From JBFHIJ01 sp963678775 (lineage in GTDB: Bacteria; Bacteroidota; Ignavibacteria; Kapaibacteriales; UBA2268): 64,000 bases of DNA. Shown here in pieces: positions 25,158-34,424 of the stretch (positions are counted from its first letter, which is position 1; every line of letters starts with the position of its first letter). The stretch is from NCBI GenBank assembly GCA_963678775.2, contig CAXXGR010000004.1:62001-126000 (forward strand), read 5' to 3'. A program made the position numbers and the translations under genes. The notes beneath the pieces are model-generated. The model did no database searches. It worked only from the letters and a program-made list of their open reading frames with translations, and had not been told where the DNA came from.

Positions 25158-25940
25158 TTAGTGCAAAGTAAAGTTTAAATCAATAGTGCCCTGCATATCC
25201 TGCCCATCTTCTAATGGATTAAATCTCCATAGACTCAAAGCTCTTATAGCTTCTTTTTCTAGAAGTGGATCAGATTTTTGCAAAGGAATTACTCTACTAA
25301 CGATACCATTACTTTGTACCACAAGTTTAAATTTCATACTTGCATGAAACTGAGAATTTTTAGGAAACTTAGGCGTAACTTTATTCACAAGTTTTCTATT
25401 TCCGCCACCGCCCCATTCTATATTCCCAAAACCATGACCTGCACCCCTGCCTACTCCTTTGTCGCCAAGGCCTGATCCTGTCGGAGAGCCCTCTTTGGTG
25501 CCGATACTACCGTTATCACTACCGCCTTCTTCACCTGCAAGCGCTTTATCTGCTTCGAGCTCATTCATAGCAATTAAGTTAGCAGATTCACCAAACTCAG
25601 CAGTAGCCGGATTTTTAGTAGCTTTCGTTTTAGCAGCGATTTTAGCATCATCCAAGTTAGTAGTAGGAGTGCTGCCTTTGTGCTTTTTGCCTTCTTCAGC
25701 TAAGTTGCCTTTTGATCTGCCTGTGCCATCTCCATCACCAAAGTTAAGTGTCATTAGTGGTACAGGAATAGTAGTGACCCTCTCTTTCAAGATAGGCTTT
25801 TCAAATTTATAAAGCTGAGCTAAAAGCAATATAGAAAACGTTACAACACAAGCGACAACAAAACCGCGGGCAGTATTTTTGTCCCATGGCAGTTTAATTT
25901 GTATATCATTTGTTTGCTCATGCCTTGAAGTATGTATCAT
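25158..25940 (-). CDS. TonB-family energy-transducer-like protein
   Basis: This is a TonB-like protein spanning the periplasm. One N-terminal membrane helix (about residues 27-44, FVVACVVTFSILLLAQLY) is followed by a long Gly/Ala/Lys/Glu-rich spacer and a C-terminal TonB domain (KLVNKVTPKFPK, KFKLVVQSNGIVSRVIPLQKS, EKEAIRALSLWRFNPLED). Length is 260. It is the last of four genes (TPR, barrel, SPOR, this one) with 6-8-base gaps. The ExbB/ExbD motor is not here. Given the context it more likely links the barrel protein or the cell wall to the inner membrane than drives siderophore import; inference. Confidence 0.85.
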   Translation of the reverse strand: MIHTSRHEQTNDIQIKLPWDKNTARGFVVACVVTFSILLLAQLYKFEKPILKERVTTIPVPLMTLNFGDGDGTGRSKGNLAEEGKKHKGSTPTTNLDDAKIAAKTKATKNPATAEFGESANLIAMNELEADKALAGEEGGSDNGSIGTKEGSPTGSGLGDKGVGRGAGHGFGNIEWGGGGNRKLVNKVTPKFPKNSQFHASMKFKLVVQSNGIVSRVIPLQKSDPLLEKEAIRALSLWRFNPLEDGQDMQGTIDLNFTLH

Positions 25941-25948
25941 AGTATTAC

Positions 25949-27589
25949 CTATTTTATTCTATCGATCCAAGTTTGGGCAAATCCATATCTCATGGCAGCT
26001 TCTCTTGCATCATCTTTTGATTTAAAATTTCCAAATCTTACTCTATACCAAATAACATCTCTAACTTTTTGTGTTGAAATCCTCGGATTAACAACATCTT
26101 TATCTTTTAGATTGCTTAGCCAAGCTTCCGCATCATCTTTTGAAGGAGAGGCGTATATCTGCACGGCATAAAGCTCGTTTGTTTCTTCAGGTTTTACAGT
26201 CTCAGTAGTTTTGTTAGTCTTTGTTGCTTTCTTATTAATACGTTTAGGTTCAGTATGAGTTGCAACTACTTTTTGAGCCGGAGTAGCTTCTTTTTTAACT
26301 TTAGCTACTTTAGTTTGTGTAGCTTTAGTTTTTGGAATAACTTTTTCCGGTTCTTTATGTTCTGTTTTATGTACTTCTTTTTTATGAGCAACGTCTGTAT
26401 GTGCTTCCTGTTTATCTAAAGGAGCGACTTCTTTGTGCTCTGCCGCTTGTGTATCTTCATGTATTGGCTCCTCACTTACCCCACCGTGACTTTCATCGTT
26501 AGCAACTGCTTCGTGTGCAGGCTCACCATGGCTATCTTCGTGTGAAGTATTTTCGCTTTTGGCCATATCGTGAGTTTCTGCCTCATGCTTTTGCTCTTCA
26601 TCGTGATGCACTGGTGTAGCTTCCGCCACTTGAGTCTGCTCTACCATATAATTTGGATAATACCAGTATTGGAACAGACCTGCACCTAAAAGAAGCATCA
26701 ATAAAGCAGCAGCAGATGCAATAGAAATATTTTTCAGTAGCTTAGACTTTTTCTTAGCCGGCTTCGGCTCAATTACTTTTTCCTGTTGAGATTGACTGGT
26801 ATCAACATTTTGTGTAGTCGTAGCTTGAGCAGCTGTGTCTTGTTTTTCCGCAGCATCAATATCAGTAATATCAACAAAGTCAGTTTCAGTAACTTTTTCT
26901 ACCGGTTGGAACTGAGTTGGATCAGATTTTTCTATAACTTCTTCAACCGTCTTTTCTTTTTCCGCATCTTCCCTTCTTGCTTTAGACCTGTTTAGCTCTT
27001 CTTCCAGCATTTGTTTCAGATCGTCACCCAGAGAAAGAGTTTCTTCTGTTTCGTCAGTCATATCCGGAACTTCATCAGCTATCGGCTCTTCGGCTACTTC
27101 TTCGACTATAGTCTCTTCCGGTTCACCAAATTTCAAATCATCAGGAATCTCTTCAGCTTCTTCGAAAGCCGAAACATCTTCGCGAGCCTCTTCATTGAAA
27201 AGCTCCTGTTCAGTTTCTGCCTGTGGAAGTTCTTGTTCCGTTTCTGCTTCTGTGGCAGTTTCGTCCTGTGGAAGTTCTTCCTCAGTAGTCTCTGACTGAC
27301 CTTCATCAGCAGCCTGATCATCAAAAGCATCCCATACATTTCCACTTTCAGGATTTTCAATAAGTGGAGCTTGAGTAATTCCCTCTGCATCAACGTCTAA
27401 GCCTTGCTGTTCACCCATATCCAAATCAGCCGGAGTCTCATCTAAAAGAGGTTCCGGTGGATTTTCGAATTGAGGGATATCGGCAGGATAATCTTCTTTT
27501 AAAGAAAAAATATCACCATCGGGTTCGCTAAGTCCGAATCCGCCAAGTTCCTCTTCAGGTTTTAATATATTTGGATCAAATCCCGGCAT
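25949..27589 (-). CDS. SPOR-domain inner-membrane protein with long acidic cytoplasmic tail
   Basis: This bitopic membrane protein of 546 residues probably binds peptidoglycan. Residues 1-280 form an extremely Glu/Asp-rich cytoplasmic region, with no known domain. One membrane helix lies at about 288-310 (ISIASAAALLMLLLGAGLF). A His/Glu-rich then Lys/Thr-rich periplasmic spacer follows, and the C-terminus (from about 468) is a SPOR domain (ELYAVQIYASPSKDDAEAWL, IWYRVRFGNFKSKDDAREAA). SPOR domains bind denuded glycan strands at division sites. The histidine-rich stretch (HDEEQKHEAETHD and similar) could bind metal. It is the third gene of the envelope operon. Confidence 0.85.
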   Translation of the reverse strand: MPGFDPNILKPEEELGGFGLSEPDGDIFSLKEDYPADIPQFENPPEPLLDETPADLDMGEQQGLDVDAEGITQAPLIENPESGNVWDAFDDQAADEGQSETTEEELPQDETATEAETEQELPQAETEQELFNEEAREDVSAFEEAEEIPDDLKFGEPEETIVEEVAEEPIADEVPDMTDETEETLSLGDDLKQMLEEELNRSKARREDAEKEKTVEEVIEKSDPTQFQPVEKVTETDFVDITDIDAAEKQDTAAQATTTQNVDTSQSQQEKVIEPKPAKKKSKLLKNISIASAAALLMLLLGAGLFQYWYYPNYMVEQTQVAEATPVHHDEEQKHEAETHDMAKSENTSHEDSHGEPAHEAVANDESHGGVSEEPIHEDTQAAEHKEVAPLDKQEAHTDVAHKKEVHKTEHKEPEKVIPKTKATQTKVAKVKKEATPAQKVVATHTEPKRINKKATKTNKTTETVKPEETNELYAVQIYASPSKDDAEAWLSNLKDKDVVNPRISTQKVRDVIWYRVRFGNFKSKDDAREAAMRYGFAQTWIDRIK

Positions 27590-27596
27590 AATCTAC

Positions 27597-29225
27597 CTAA
27601 AATTGCCACATAATTCCGGCAGAGGCAAAAAGGCCTCTTTCTTTATAAGTATTCCAAACATAAACATTGGAATTTAGTAAGTTATCAAATTTAAGGAAAA
27701 CTGAGAAATCATCGTTGATTTTATAGTCAGCGCCAATCATCAGTTTATTAAATGAATCTATCTTTGTTTCATTTTGTTGATCAGCGTAACGCTCTCCTAC
27801 AGAAACAAGACCAATTTCTGTGCCAATTATTTCAGCCCAAACTCTTCTATAATTGATTCCGAATTCAATTGGAGCATAATACGGAATATTTTTGTCATAA
27901 TCGCTCGAATTTGATGTCAGAGCTTTTATTTTGACTGTCATTTTATCTACATCAGTCGGTGCCCAGAAACTTTCGATGTTTAAGCCAAATAACGTAGCAT
28001 CCATATACTCTACATCAAACATAGACTGATTAAATGTAGTATCTGTCATTGCTGTAGGTACAAAAGCAGGCAAACGCTCTACCTGTCTGAATTCCAATCC
28101 GGCACTAACTGCAAACTTCGGATTAGGATGATACGTTAAAAACCCTTTAATCAATCCAATATTGTAAGGAATATCAGTAATAATGCTTGGATTGATATAT
28201 GGATTATACTCCGCCATGTCATAATAGAAGTTTTTATCCAGTCCACTCTCTATTTTACCTGTTATCGTCACATTTCTATTTAATCTATACTCTATATTTG
28301 CAGCCAGTAAAAATCCTGTTCGACTTTTATCTATGGAAGCATTAGCAAGCTGCAAACCGGCATTTATTTTAAACGTCAGTTTTTCGTTAGAAAAAGCACC
28401 GTGCCCGTCCATTTGAATCATTTTTGCAGAGGAGCCGTTTGTAGCGTGCATATCTAAATCTAAATTAGCTCCCACAAAATATTTTTTATAAAATGTTTCT
28501 AATCCTACATAGCCACGAAACGCATTATCAAAACCATCAGAGAAATCACTTGAAAGCTGCAATGATTTGAACAAAGCACCTGTTTTAAAAGTATAGCCTT
28601 CGTAATTTCCGTCTACATCTACTCCAAACTTAAAATTCAGCAGATTACGCTCATCAGGAGTAGCCATTGGGTACAATTTAAATCCCCTGTTCCTAAAGTT
28701 TAGGTAAGTGCGAGTTCTACTTCCACCAAACACCCAAAATTTCATTGGAGCTATATAGTCAGAAGAAATATTCAAAAACAAATCGCTATATCCTGCATTG
28801 TCCACATGGCCATCGCTAAGTTCCATACCGGCATTACCGTAAAGCTCATAGCCTTCGTATCTTAATCCGTAGCCTCCCTCCACTTTTGGCGTCAAAAAAC
28901 TTCCGCCATCAAGGCGTACGTAACCCTGAGAGTAATCAGTAGAAACTATATGCTCGGGAGTTTCCCCCGGAGGCAGTAACATAGTTTGCTGCTTTTCCAA
29001 AGAGTTTAGCGAATCTAATTCACCTTTTGTAAGGGGCACTATCTTCTCAGCTTTTTGTTTCTCACTGGCTTTTATTTCAGCCTGGTAGTTACCAATGATA
29101 TTTAATTTTGGCAACTCATACGGCTCCGAAGCACTACTATTAGAGCGTTCCTGAGCTGTCTGAGCAGCAACTCCGGCAAAGCCTGTGACACATAATAATA
29201 TAGCAGCGATATAAAACTTTTTCAT
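27597..29225 (-). CDS. outer-membrane beta-barrel protein
   Basis: This is an exported 542-residue barrel protein. A signal peptide (MKKFYIAAILLCVTGFAGVA, then AQ) precedes a linker of about 80 residues (ELPKLNIIGNYQ, with Lys/Glu-rich stretch) and then an almost continuous run of amphipathic strands with alternating aromatic residues, ending in the outer-membrane signature (GLFASAGIMWQF). It lacks a TonB plug domain, so it is not a standard receptor, although the barrel (VDYKINDDFSVFLKFDNLLN) resembles receptor barrels. It is the second gene of the envelope operon, 6 bases after the TPR gene and 7 bases before the SPOR gene. Confidence 0.8.
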   Translation of the reverse strand: MKKFYIAAILLCVTGFAGVAAQTAQERSNSSASEPYELPKLNIIGNYQAEIKASEKQKAEKIVPLTKGELDSLNSLEKQQTMLLPPGETPEHIVSTDYSQGYVRLDGGSFLTPKVEGGYGLRYEGYELYGNAGMELSDGHVDNAGYSDLFLNISSDYIAPMKFWVFGGSRTRTYLNFRNRGFKLYPMATPDERNLLNFKFGVDVDGNYEGYTFKTGALFKSLQLSSDFSDGFDNAFRGYVGLETFYKKYFVGANLDLDMHATNGSSAKMIQMDGHGAFSNEKLTFKINAGLQLANASIDKSRTGFLLAANIEYRLNRNVTITGKIESGLDKNFYYDMAEYNPYINPSIITDIPYNIGLIKGFLTYHPNPKFAVSAGLEFRQVERLPAFVPTAMTDTTFNQSMFDVEYMDATLFGLNIESFWAPTDVDKMTVKIKALTSNSSDYDKNIPYYAPIEFGINYRRVWAEIIGTEIGLVSVGERYADQQNETKIDSFNKLMIGADYKINDDFSVFLKFDNLLNSNVYVWNTYKERGLFASAGIMWQF

Positions 29226-29231
29226 GGCGAT

Positions 29232-32200
29232 TTATTCTTCTTCTTTTTTCATGTTGTTAATCATTTTTGCAATACGTTTGAGACGTTGTTCAGCTGTTTT
29301 AGCGAAATCATCATCTATTCTGATTTCTTTTAATACTGTATATATTTCTTCTGCTTTCTGGTTTGCTTCTGTGTTTTCGTAACACTCTCCCAAAGCTAAT
29401 AGCCCGTAAGAGTACCAATCTTCATACCCGGCAAATTTTTCTTTTAATACTTCTAATTCCACAATAGCAGAATCTATATTTTTTTCCCGCATATATATTT
29501 CGCCAAGCCTATACTGAGCTTCGGCAGCTAATAGTAAATTCTCTTCCTGATTAGCCAATATTTTGTATTCTGTTCGCGCCGAATCATTCCATTCTTTGCT
29601 TTTGTAATATTTCGCTATTAAATAACGACTCTGCAAGCCATACTCTAAGCTGTCAAATACTGCCGCCACATTCTTATATAGTGCCATAGCAGCTAAGGTG
29701 TCGCCTGTGTTATATTTCAATGCAGCTCTTTCAAAACCCGCCTGAGCAGAGCTTTCGTGTGTAGGGTAAGTCTTCTGTAACACTGCAAAAATTGAATCAG
29801 CTTTTTGAATATCAGTGCCGGAAGCTTCCATTAAACCATGTTCTAATAAGGAAATAGGAGCATACTCACTCTTAGGATAGTCACTTACTATCCTGTCAAA
29901 TGTTTTAGTAGCTTCGTCGGGCTCATTCATAGAAATATAGCTTTTTGCTTTTTGATAAAGCACTTCCGGTATCCTTTTAGAATCAGGATATTTTTTAATA
30001 AAGTCATCATATTCAGATATTGCGTCTTTATATCTTCTTCCCGTATAGAACATATCAGCTTTTTTGAATGACAAACCCTCTGAAAATCTAGAATCAGGGT
30101 TTTTCTCAATATAATTTTGTAAAATGTCGACTGCTTCATCCTCTCTGCCAAGAGCTAAAAGGCAATATTCCATTGATTTTAAAGACTCATTGGCTAAACC
30201 GTGAGTAGGGTATGTTTCCCATACAAATTTATATTGATTCAAGGCAGTTTGGTACTCGCCCTTATTATAATATGCATCTGCTATGTTATAATAAGCATCA
30301 GGGAGTAACTCGCTGTCAGAATATGCTTCTATCATAAATTCATAATCTTGAATTGCCTCATCATATTTCTGCTGATGGAATCTAATCTTACCGATAAGGT
30401 TAAGAGCATAAGGTGCGTACTTTGTTCTTGGAAATCTGCGAACAAACTGGAGCAAACCTGTTACTGCACTTTCGTAATCATGCATCATATAAAGGCAGTG
30501 CGCATATTGATACGCTGAGTACTGCACTTCATCGGACTGCGAATTCATCCTCGAAGCTTTGTCATAAGACTTAGCTGCCAGTTTGTAATTCTTTATCCAG
30601 TAATAGCCATCTCCTTGGCGAGTGAAAACTTCCACAGCATGCTTAGATTTAGGAAATTCCTGAATCATCGTTTCAAAAATATTTGAAGACTTTGAAAACT
30701 TTTGTTGCCTAAAGTTAGACCAACCCATGCCATAGTAGGACTCTTCACGTCTTTGGCTTCGTGGGTATTTATCTATAATTTTTTGATATGTATCTGCTGC
30801 ATTATTGAGCAAATCTGCATTGTAATAAGCTTCTGCAAGCCAGAAGTAACCTTCGTCTATCCTGGAATCCTTAAACGAAGCACCTGTATATGTAATCAAC
30901 ACAGGAATTGCCTCTGCAGATCTATCTGCTATAACAAGAGCTATACCTTGTTTTAATCTTGACTCGGCTAAGTACCACTCTTTTTGTGGCATAAATATTA
31001 TATTGGCTCTGGTTGCTAACTCTTCTGCGTTTTTGTATGAGTTTACAGCTTTGCTCCATATTCCCATCTCTGTGTAAGAAGCGCCAAGCAGCAAGTGAAC
31101 TCTTACTAGCACCAGTGCATCATAGGCTTCGCGTTCTGCTCTTTCCAATGTACGCCTTGCCTTGTCATAGTCATTTTCTTCGTAGTACATTTGACCAAGT
31201 TCTAAAAGAACCTGACCAAGATAAGGATAAGTAGGCTGCACAGAAAGGGCAGCTAATTCCTTTTTAGCCTGTTCCTTTTTGCCTAAATTTTTAAGTGCCA
31301 CTATTCTGTATAGCTGTGCCGTGGCTTTCACTCTGAACTCGTCATCTTTCGCTTTTTCTATAACACTATCGTAATATTCTAAAGCTTCCTGATAATTGCC
31401 TAAATGTAGATGAGCCCAGCCGGCTCCAAGCCTCACATAGTTTTCAATTTCGGAGCCATAAATAGTCTCTAAAAATGATCTGAAAACCTCTGCACCCTTT
31501 TGGCAATTTCCGGACAAGTTGTAAGACTCACCTCTGAGGTATAAAATCTTTTCAAAAGAGTTTGTAGAAAAATCCTGCTCAGGATACTTCTCGCCTTCTT
31601 CTGTTTTTTCTCTGATATGTTCTATTATATTTTCAGTTCTTTCAAGTGCAAGCAGAGCTCCGGTAAAATCTCTAAGGATGAGCTTATTATTAGCTTTTCT
31701 GATTCCGGACGCAATTATACAATTAGAATACGGATACCTTTTCTCAAGTTCAGTATAATAGTCGATAGCTTTTTGATAGAATTTATTTATCTCGTGATTT
31801 TGGCCCATAGCAAATAAAGCATCATCTGCGTACTCGCCGGTAGGGTATTTATTTGCAGCATTTTCGAAAACTTCAATAGCTTCCTGGTAGCGTGCGTTTT
31901 GATTTAGAGAAATGCCACGCCAGTACAAAGCTTGATGAGCAATAGCATAATAGTCATCATCCTGCCTTTCCAGCAAATCCTTTTCAGCAAGCTCAACGGC
32001 CTCCTTGAAAGAGTTTTCTGCTTCGGTATACTCCGTTTGCTCAAACGATATGTAACCTTTCTGCAAAGCTGCATAAGGCACAAAAGGAGAGTTAGGACGC
32101 ACTTTGATAAACTCAGTAAGTCTACCTTTGGCAATATTATAATTACCGGACAGCAAATCAATATTTGAATTGATAAGCACAGCTAAGTCACCGGAGACAT

Positions 32201-32387
32201 TATCCGGGTACTTCTTTAGCGTTTCCAGCAGTTTATATTCCGCTTTCCTAACCAGCTCAAAATCATAATCTTTCTGAATTTCAGTAAATTCGTTTGAGCC
32301 ATACTCATAAATATCAGGCAAAACTCCGGCATGACCTATACACCAAGCCATAAAGAAGTAAGCTATAATTGCTTTATACCACTTCAT
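29232..32387 (-). CDS. large exported tetratricopeptide-repeat protein
   Basis: This 1051-residue protein has an N-terminal signal segment (AIIAYFFMAWCIGHAGVLP) and then TPR repeats along nearly its whole length, about 20 units, with typical cores such as YQEALEYYDSVIEKAKDD, YDKARRTLERAEREAYDA and YDEAIQDYEFMIEAYSDSEL. Several units resemble the YfgM/CpoB/BamD type in which each ends with a PxS..A.DA motif (YPRSQRREESYYGMG). It is the first gene of a four-gene operon with barrel, SPOR and TonB-like proteins and probably acts as a periplasmic scaffold. No enzymatic domain is seen. Confidence 0.88.
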   Translation of the reverse strand: MKWYKAIIAYFFMAWCIGHAGVLPDIYEYGSNEFTEIQKDYDFELVRKAEYKLLETLKKYPDNVSGDLAVLINSNIDLLSGNYNIAKGRLTEFIKVRPNSPFVPYAALQKGYISFEQTEYTEAENSFKEAVELAEKDLLERQDDDYYAIAHQALYWRGISLNQNARYQEAIEVFENAANKYPTGEYADDALFAMGQNHEINKFYQKAIDYYTELEKRYPYSNCIIASGIRKANNKLILRDFTGALLALERTENIIEHIREKTEEGEKYPEQDFSTNSFEKILYLRGESYNLSGNCQKGAEVFRSFLETIYGSEIENYVRLGAGWAHLHLGNYQEALEYYDSVIEKAKDDEFRVKATAQLYRIVALKNLGKKEQAKKELAALSVQPTYPYLGQVLLELGQMYYEENDYDKARRTLERAEREAYDALVLVRVHLLLGASYTEMGIWSKAVNSYKNAEELATRANIIFMPQKEWYLAESRLKQGIALVIADRSAEAIPVLITYTGASFKDSRIDEGYFWLAEAYYNADLLNNAADTYQKIIDKYPRSQRREESYYGMGWSNFRQQKFSKSSNIFETMIQEFPKSKHAVEVFTRQGDGYYWIKNYKLAAKSYDKASRMNSQSDEVQYSAYQYAHCLYMMHDYESAVTGLLQFVRRFPRTKYAPYALNLIGKIRFHQQKYDEAIQDYEFMIEAYSDSELLPDAYYNIADAYYNKGEYQTALNQYKFVWETYPTHGLANESLKSMEYCLLALGREDEAVDILQNYIEKNPDSRFSEGLSFKKADMFYTGRRYKDAISEYDDFIKKYPDSKRIPEVLYQKAKSYISMNEPDEATKTFDRIVSDYPKSEYAPISLLEHGLMEASGTDIQKADSIFAVLQKTYPTHESSAQAGFERAALKYNTGDTLAAMALYKNVAAVFDSLEYGLQSRYLIAKYYKSKEWNDSARTEYKILANQEENLLLAAEAQYRLGEIYMREKNIDSAIVELEVLKEKFAGYEDWYSYGLLALGECYENTEANQKAEEIYTVLKEIRIDDDFAKTAEQRLKRIAKMINNMKKEEE

Positions 32388-32652
32388 CTCAACTATTCTA
32401 ATTTATTATAAATATGTTGTGAAGTATCACTCCGCAAAAAAAAGAAGGAAGTCCGCCTAATAGGGGATAATCGAAAATGATACTTTATGCTGCCTCTAAA
32501 GATACAAAAATCCAAATGCAAATGCTAAAAAATTTTACATAAAAATAATTAAGATTGACATTTATAGACAATGATGCTCGGAAGTGGGCTGTTGAGAAGA
32601 TTAGTAATGATTTTAGACTTTAGTATGCTATGCCGCCTTGCTTGTTAAAACT
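32388..32652. other. gap upstream of the envelope operon
   Basis: This non-coding stretch must contain the promoter of the four-gene operon reading left from 32387, but I cannot pick a convincing promoter or Shine-Dalgarno. Nothing else is seen before the 132-bp repeat begins at 32653. Confidence 0.4.
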
Positions 32653-32784
32653 GCTAGTAGCCGTAAACATACTCCGCACTTGCTTCGAAGAGATAAACAC
32701 CAATATATAAAAATCTCTCTGCAAATCTTTAATTCCACTTGCAGAGAGAGATACACTTCAAACGATTTATTGTTTAGTAGTTAT
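32653..32784 (-). repeat. array B repeat copy 1 (Rhs core scrap plus terminator)
   Basis: This 132-bp unit matches 34176-34307 with few differences. On the minus strand it ends a gene (stop at 32781), then carries a small imperfect hairpin (AACGA/TAGTT type), then a strong hairpin (32713-32724 with 32739-32751) followed by a T run, then an Rhs scrap reading EASAEYVYG. It forms the left border of array B. Confidence 0.8.
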
Positions 32785-33353
32785 CTTTTGGGTGTTAAGA
32801 TTAGACGCCCCACTAAGGTATCCTTTTTAGGTATGTCTTCATTAATCTCGTCATTAAAATGATAGAAATCTATAAATATTGAATCATTTGATTGATCTAC
32901 AAATACATACTTCCCTTTTAAACGACCAGATATTTCTTTGTATTCTTTTGAAAATCTTATTGTTTTATTGATATCGAAGAAAGTAAATCTATTTACTCCG
33001 TTTACAGAATTCACTCCAAAATATTTAATAAAATTAATATCATTATCTTTGTAGGTAATATTTAAATGGTTACTCATATTAAATATTTTAAGAGCCTTAG
33101 GATCTTTTGTATATTTAGAACCATGTTCCATCCATATTTCTACAAAATTAATATCTTGTAAATCAGAATGTAATGGTGTCCAATCAAATAAAAATTCTTT
33201 TACAAATAAGCCTTTTGCTTTAGATTCCTCTATATTTTGAGAATAAAAGTTCATCCCATTAAGTCCCATTATATCAATATAACCTTTAAAATAAAGAAAA
33301 TAGCTAGCTATAAGAGCAAGTATTATAATGCTAATATAAATATTTTTTTTCAT
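32781..33353 (-). CDS. membrane-anchored putative immunity protein, paralogue of 39039-39584
   Basis: This 190-residue protein has an N-terminal membrane anchor (IYISIIILALIASYFLYF) and a periplasmic domain. Residues about 42-75 (NIEESKAKGLFVKEFLFD, then INFVEIWMEHGSKY) align with SIEQSKQYGIFIEEYEID and QAVEIWTEY of the lipoprotein at 39039-39584. Both genes lie just downstream of Rhs tips with permuted papain-like domains, so toxin and partner co-vary. This is the best sequence-internal argument for a cognate immunity role. It lies 34 bases after the toxin part and its stop falls in the 132-bp repeat. Confidence 0.65.
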   Translation of the reverse strand: MKKNIYISIIILALIASYFLYFKGYIDIMGLNGMNFYSQNIEESKAKGLFVKEFLFDWTPLHSDLQDINFVEIWMEHGSKYTKDPKALKIFNMSNHLNITYKDNDINFIKYFGVNSVNGVNRFTFFDINKTIRFSKEYKEISGRLKGKYVFVDQSNDSIFIDFYHFNDEINEDIPKKDTLVGRLILTPKR

Positions 33354-33387
33354 AATTAGACCTTAATAATCAATGATTTTGTATTAG

Positions 33388-33735
33388 TTAGTCTGTTATA
33401 TTAATCCTCATCTTGTTCAAATCTAACACTTTAAATCCATAGTAATATTGTAGTTCATTGAAAGTATCTACGGGATAAAGACCAGTAGCCATCCGACTAA
33501 TAATACCTGCCTTAACTAAAGGAGTTAATGTAGAAGTATCACAATTGTTGCCAATTGCCATGTAATAAACATTAATCTCATTTAGAAAATCATCAATTAA
33601 TTTTTCCCTATTGATATTTGAAGGTATAGGAATAACTAAAGCTAAATCATATTCAGAAACTTCATCGCTCTCTAAGAACTCATCAAAACTATTGAATTGG
33701 TCCAGGTTTACTTTGGTTTCTCCACTAGGCCCCAT
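33388..33735 (-). CDS. C-terminal part of split papain-like Rhs tip (catalytic Cys)
   Basis: This 115-codon frame is continuous with the frame 33736-34167 except for one TAA. It carries YDLALVIPIP and the Cys motif YMAIGNNCDTSTLTPLVKAG (C65), matching the nucleophile region of permuted NlpC/P60- and LRAT-like papain folds, in which the His precedes the Cys. The ATG directly follows the stop codon. An AAAGGAGG purine run lies 20-odd bases upstream, so reinitiation is possible, but a single nonsense mutation in one gene is simpler. Confidence 0.6.
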   Translation of the reverse strand: MGPSGETKVNLDQFNSFDEFLESDEVSEYDLALVIPIPSNINREKLIDDFLNEINVYYMAIGNNCDTSTLTPLVKAGIISRMATGLYPVDTFNELQYYYGFKVLDLNKMRINITD

Positions 33736-34167
33736 TTAGTTACTTGACATTGTCCCTCCTTTAGAACCTACAATAAATTGATTTATTCTAGCATCAAATA
33801 CCATACCTGCTGCATGCCCAAATGGATCTAACCATAGATATTGAGCACCATCCTGATCAAGCAAGTAATAAAAGCTAATCATTTCTGATACTTTCGCCCC
33901 AGGCTTTATGTTCTTTATTGTTTCCGAATCGGTTTGCCCCTCGTCATCCGACGGCTTCTGTGGTACGCCATTACCATTTATCATTGGTAAACCATTTGCC
34001 CAGTCTAGAAGGCTTATGTCTGACACGCCATATTGCATTCTCTTAGCAAAATCGGCACCATCGGCTGCAATGTAAATAGATATCTGATCGGCACCCCATT
34101 CAGCTGAGCCGGAACTGCCACTTCCACCTCTACCAGCATTTTGTACTGTGCTATTATTATTCGGTGA
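33736..34167 (-). CDS. N-terminal part of split papain-like Rhs tip (linker and His)
   Basis: The frame is open from 34167 (stop just upstream, no ATG before 34038). It reads NNNSTVQNAGRGG, then GSGSSGSAEWGADQISIY, ADGADFAKRMQYG, which is the shared glycine-rich array B linker, then a unique domain with LWLDPFGHAAGMVFDA, whose histidine (H75 counted from the ATG at 34038) is the expected first catalytic residue of a permuted papain fold. It stops at TAA after GGTMSSN; the cysteine half continues in the same frame downstream. No proper start is visible, consistent with a silent cassette. Confidence 0.6.
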   Translation of the reverse strand, partial: SPNNNSTVQNAGRGGSGSSGSAEWGADQISIYIAADGADFAKRMQYGVSDISLLDWANGLPMINGNGVPQKPSDDEGQTDSETIKNIKPGAKVSEMISFYYLLDQDGAQYLWLDPFGHAAGMVFDARINQFIVGSKGGTMSSN

Positions 34168-34175
34168 TTACATTC

Positions 34176-34307
34176 GCTAGCAGCCGTAAACATACTCCGC
34201 ACTTGCTTCAAAGAGATAAACACCAATATATAAAAATCTCTCTGCAAATCTTTAATTCCACTTGCAGAGAGATATACACTTTAAACGATTTATTGTTTAG
34301 TCGTTAT
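34176..34307 (-). repeat. array B repeat copy 2 (Rhs core scrap plus terminator)
   Basis: This matches copy 1 almost base for base. The terminator hairpin is a perfect 12-bp stem (34236-34247 with 34262-34273) followed on the minus strand by TTTTTA. With copy 1 it flanks the papain-like cassette 32785-34167 as a direct repeat. Confidence 0.8.
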
Positions 34308-34321
34308 TTTTGATAGTTTAG

Positions 34322-34356
34322 ATTTGACGCTTCTTATCAGAAATGAAGCGTCAAAT
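34322..34356 (-). terminator. hairpin after immunity gene 34425-34904
   Basis: A perfect 12-bp stem (34322-34333 with 34345-34356) lies 69 bases past the stop codon on the minus strand. There is no strong T run, so it may be a stabilising hairpin rather than a terminator. Confidence 0.45.
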
Positions 34357-34424
34357 TCTCAGATTATAAGTATCCTTAGCACAATTATACTTTAATAAGT
34401 ATAGCTCAACCCATTATTATTGTT

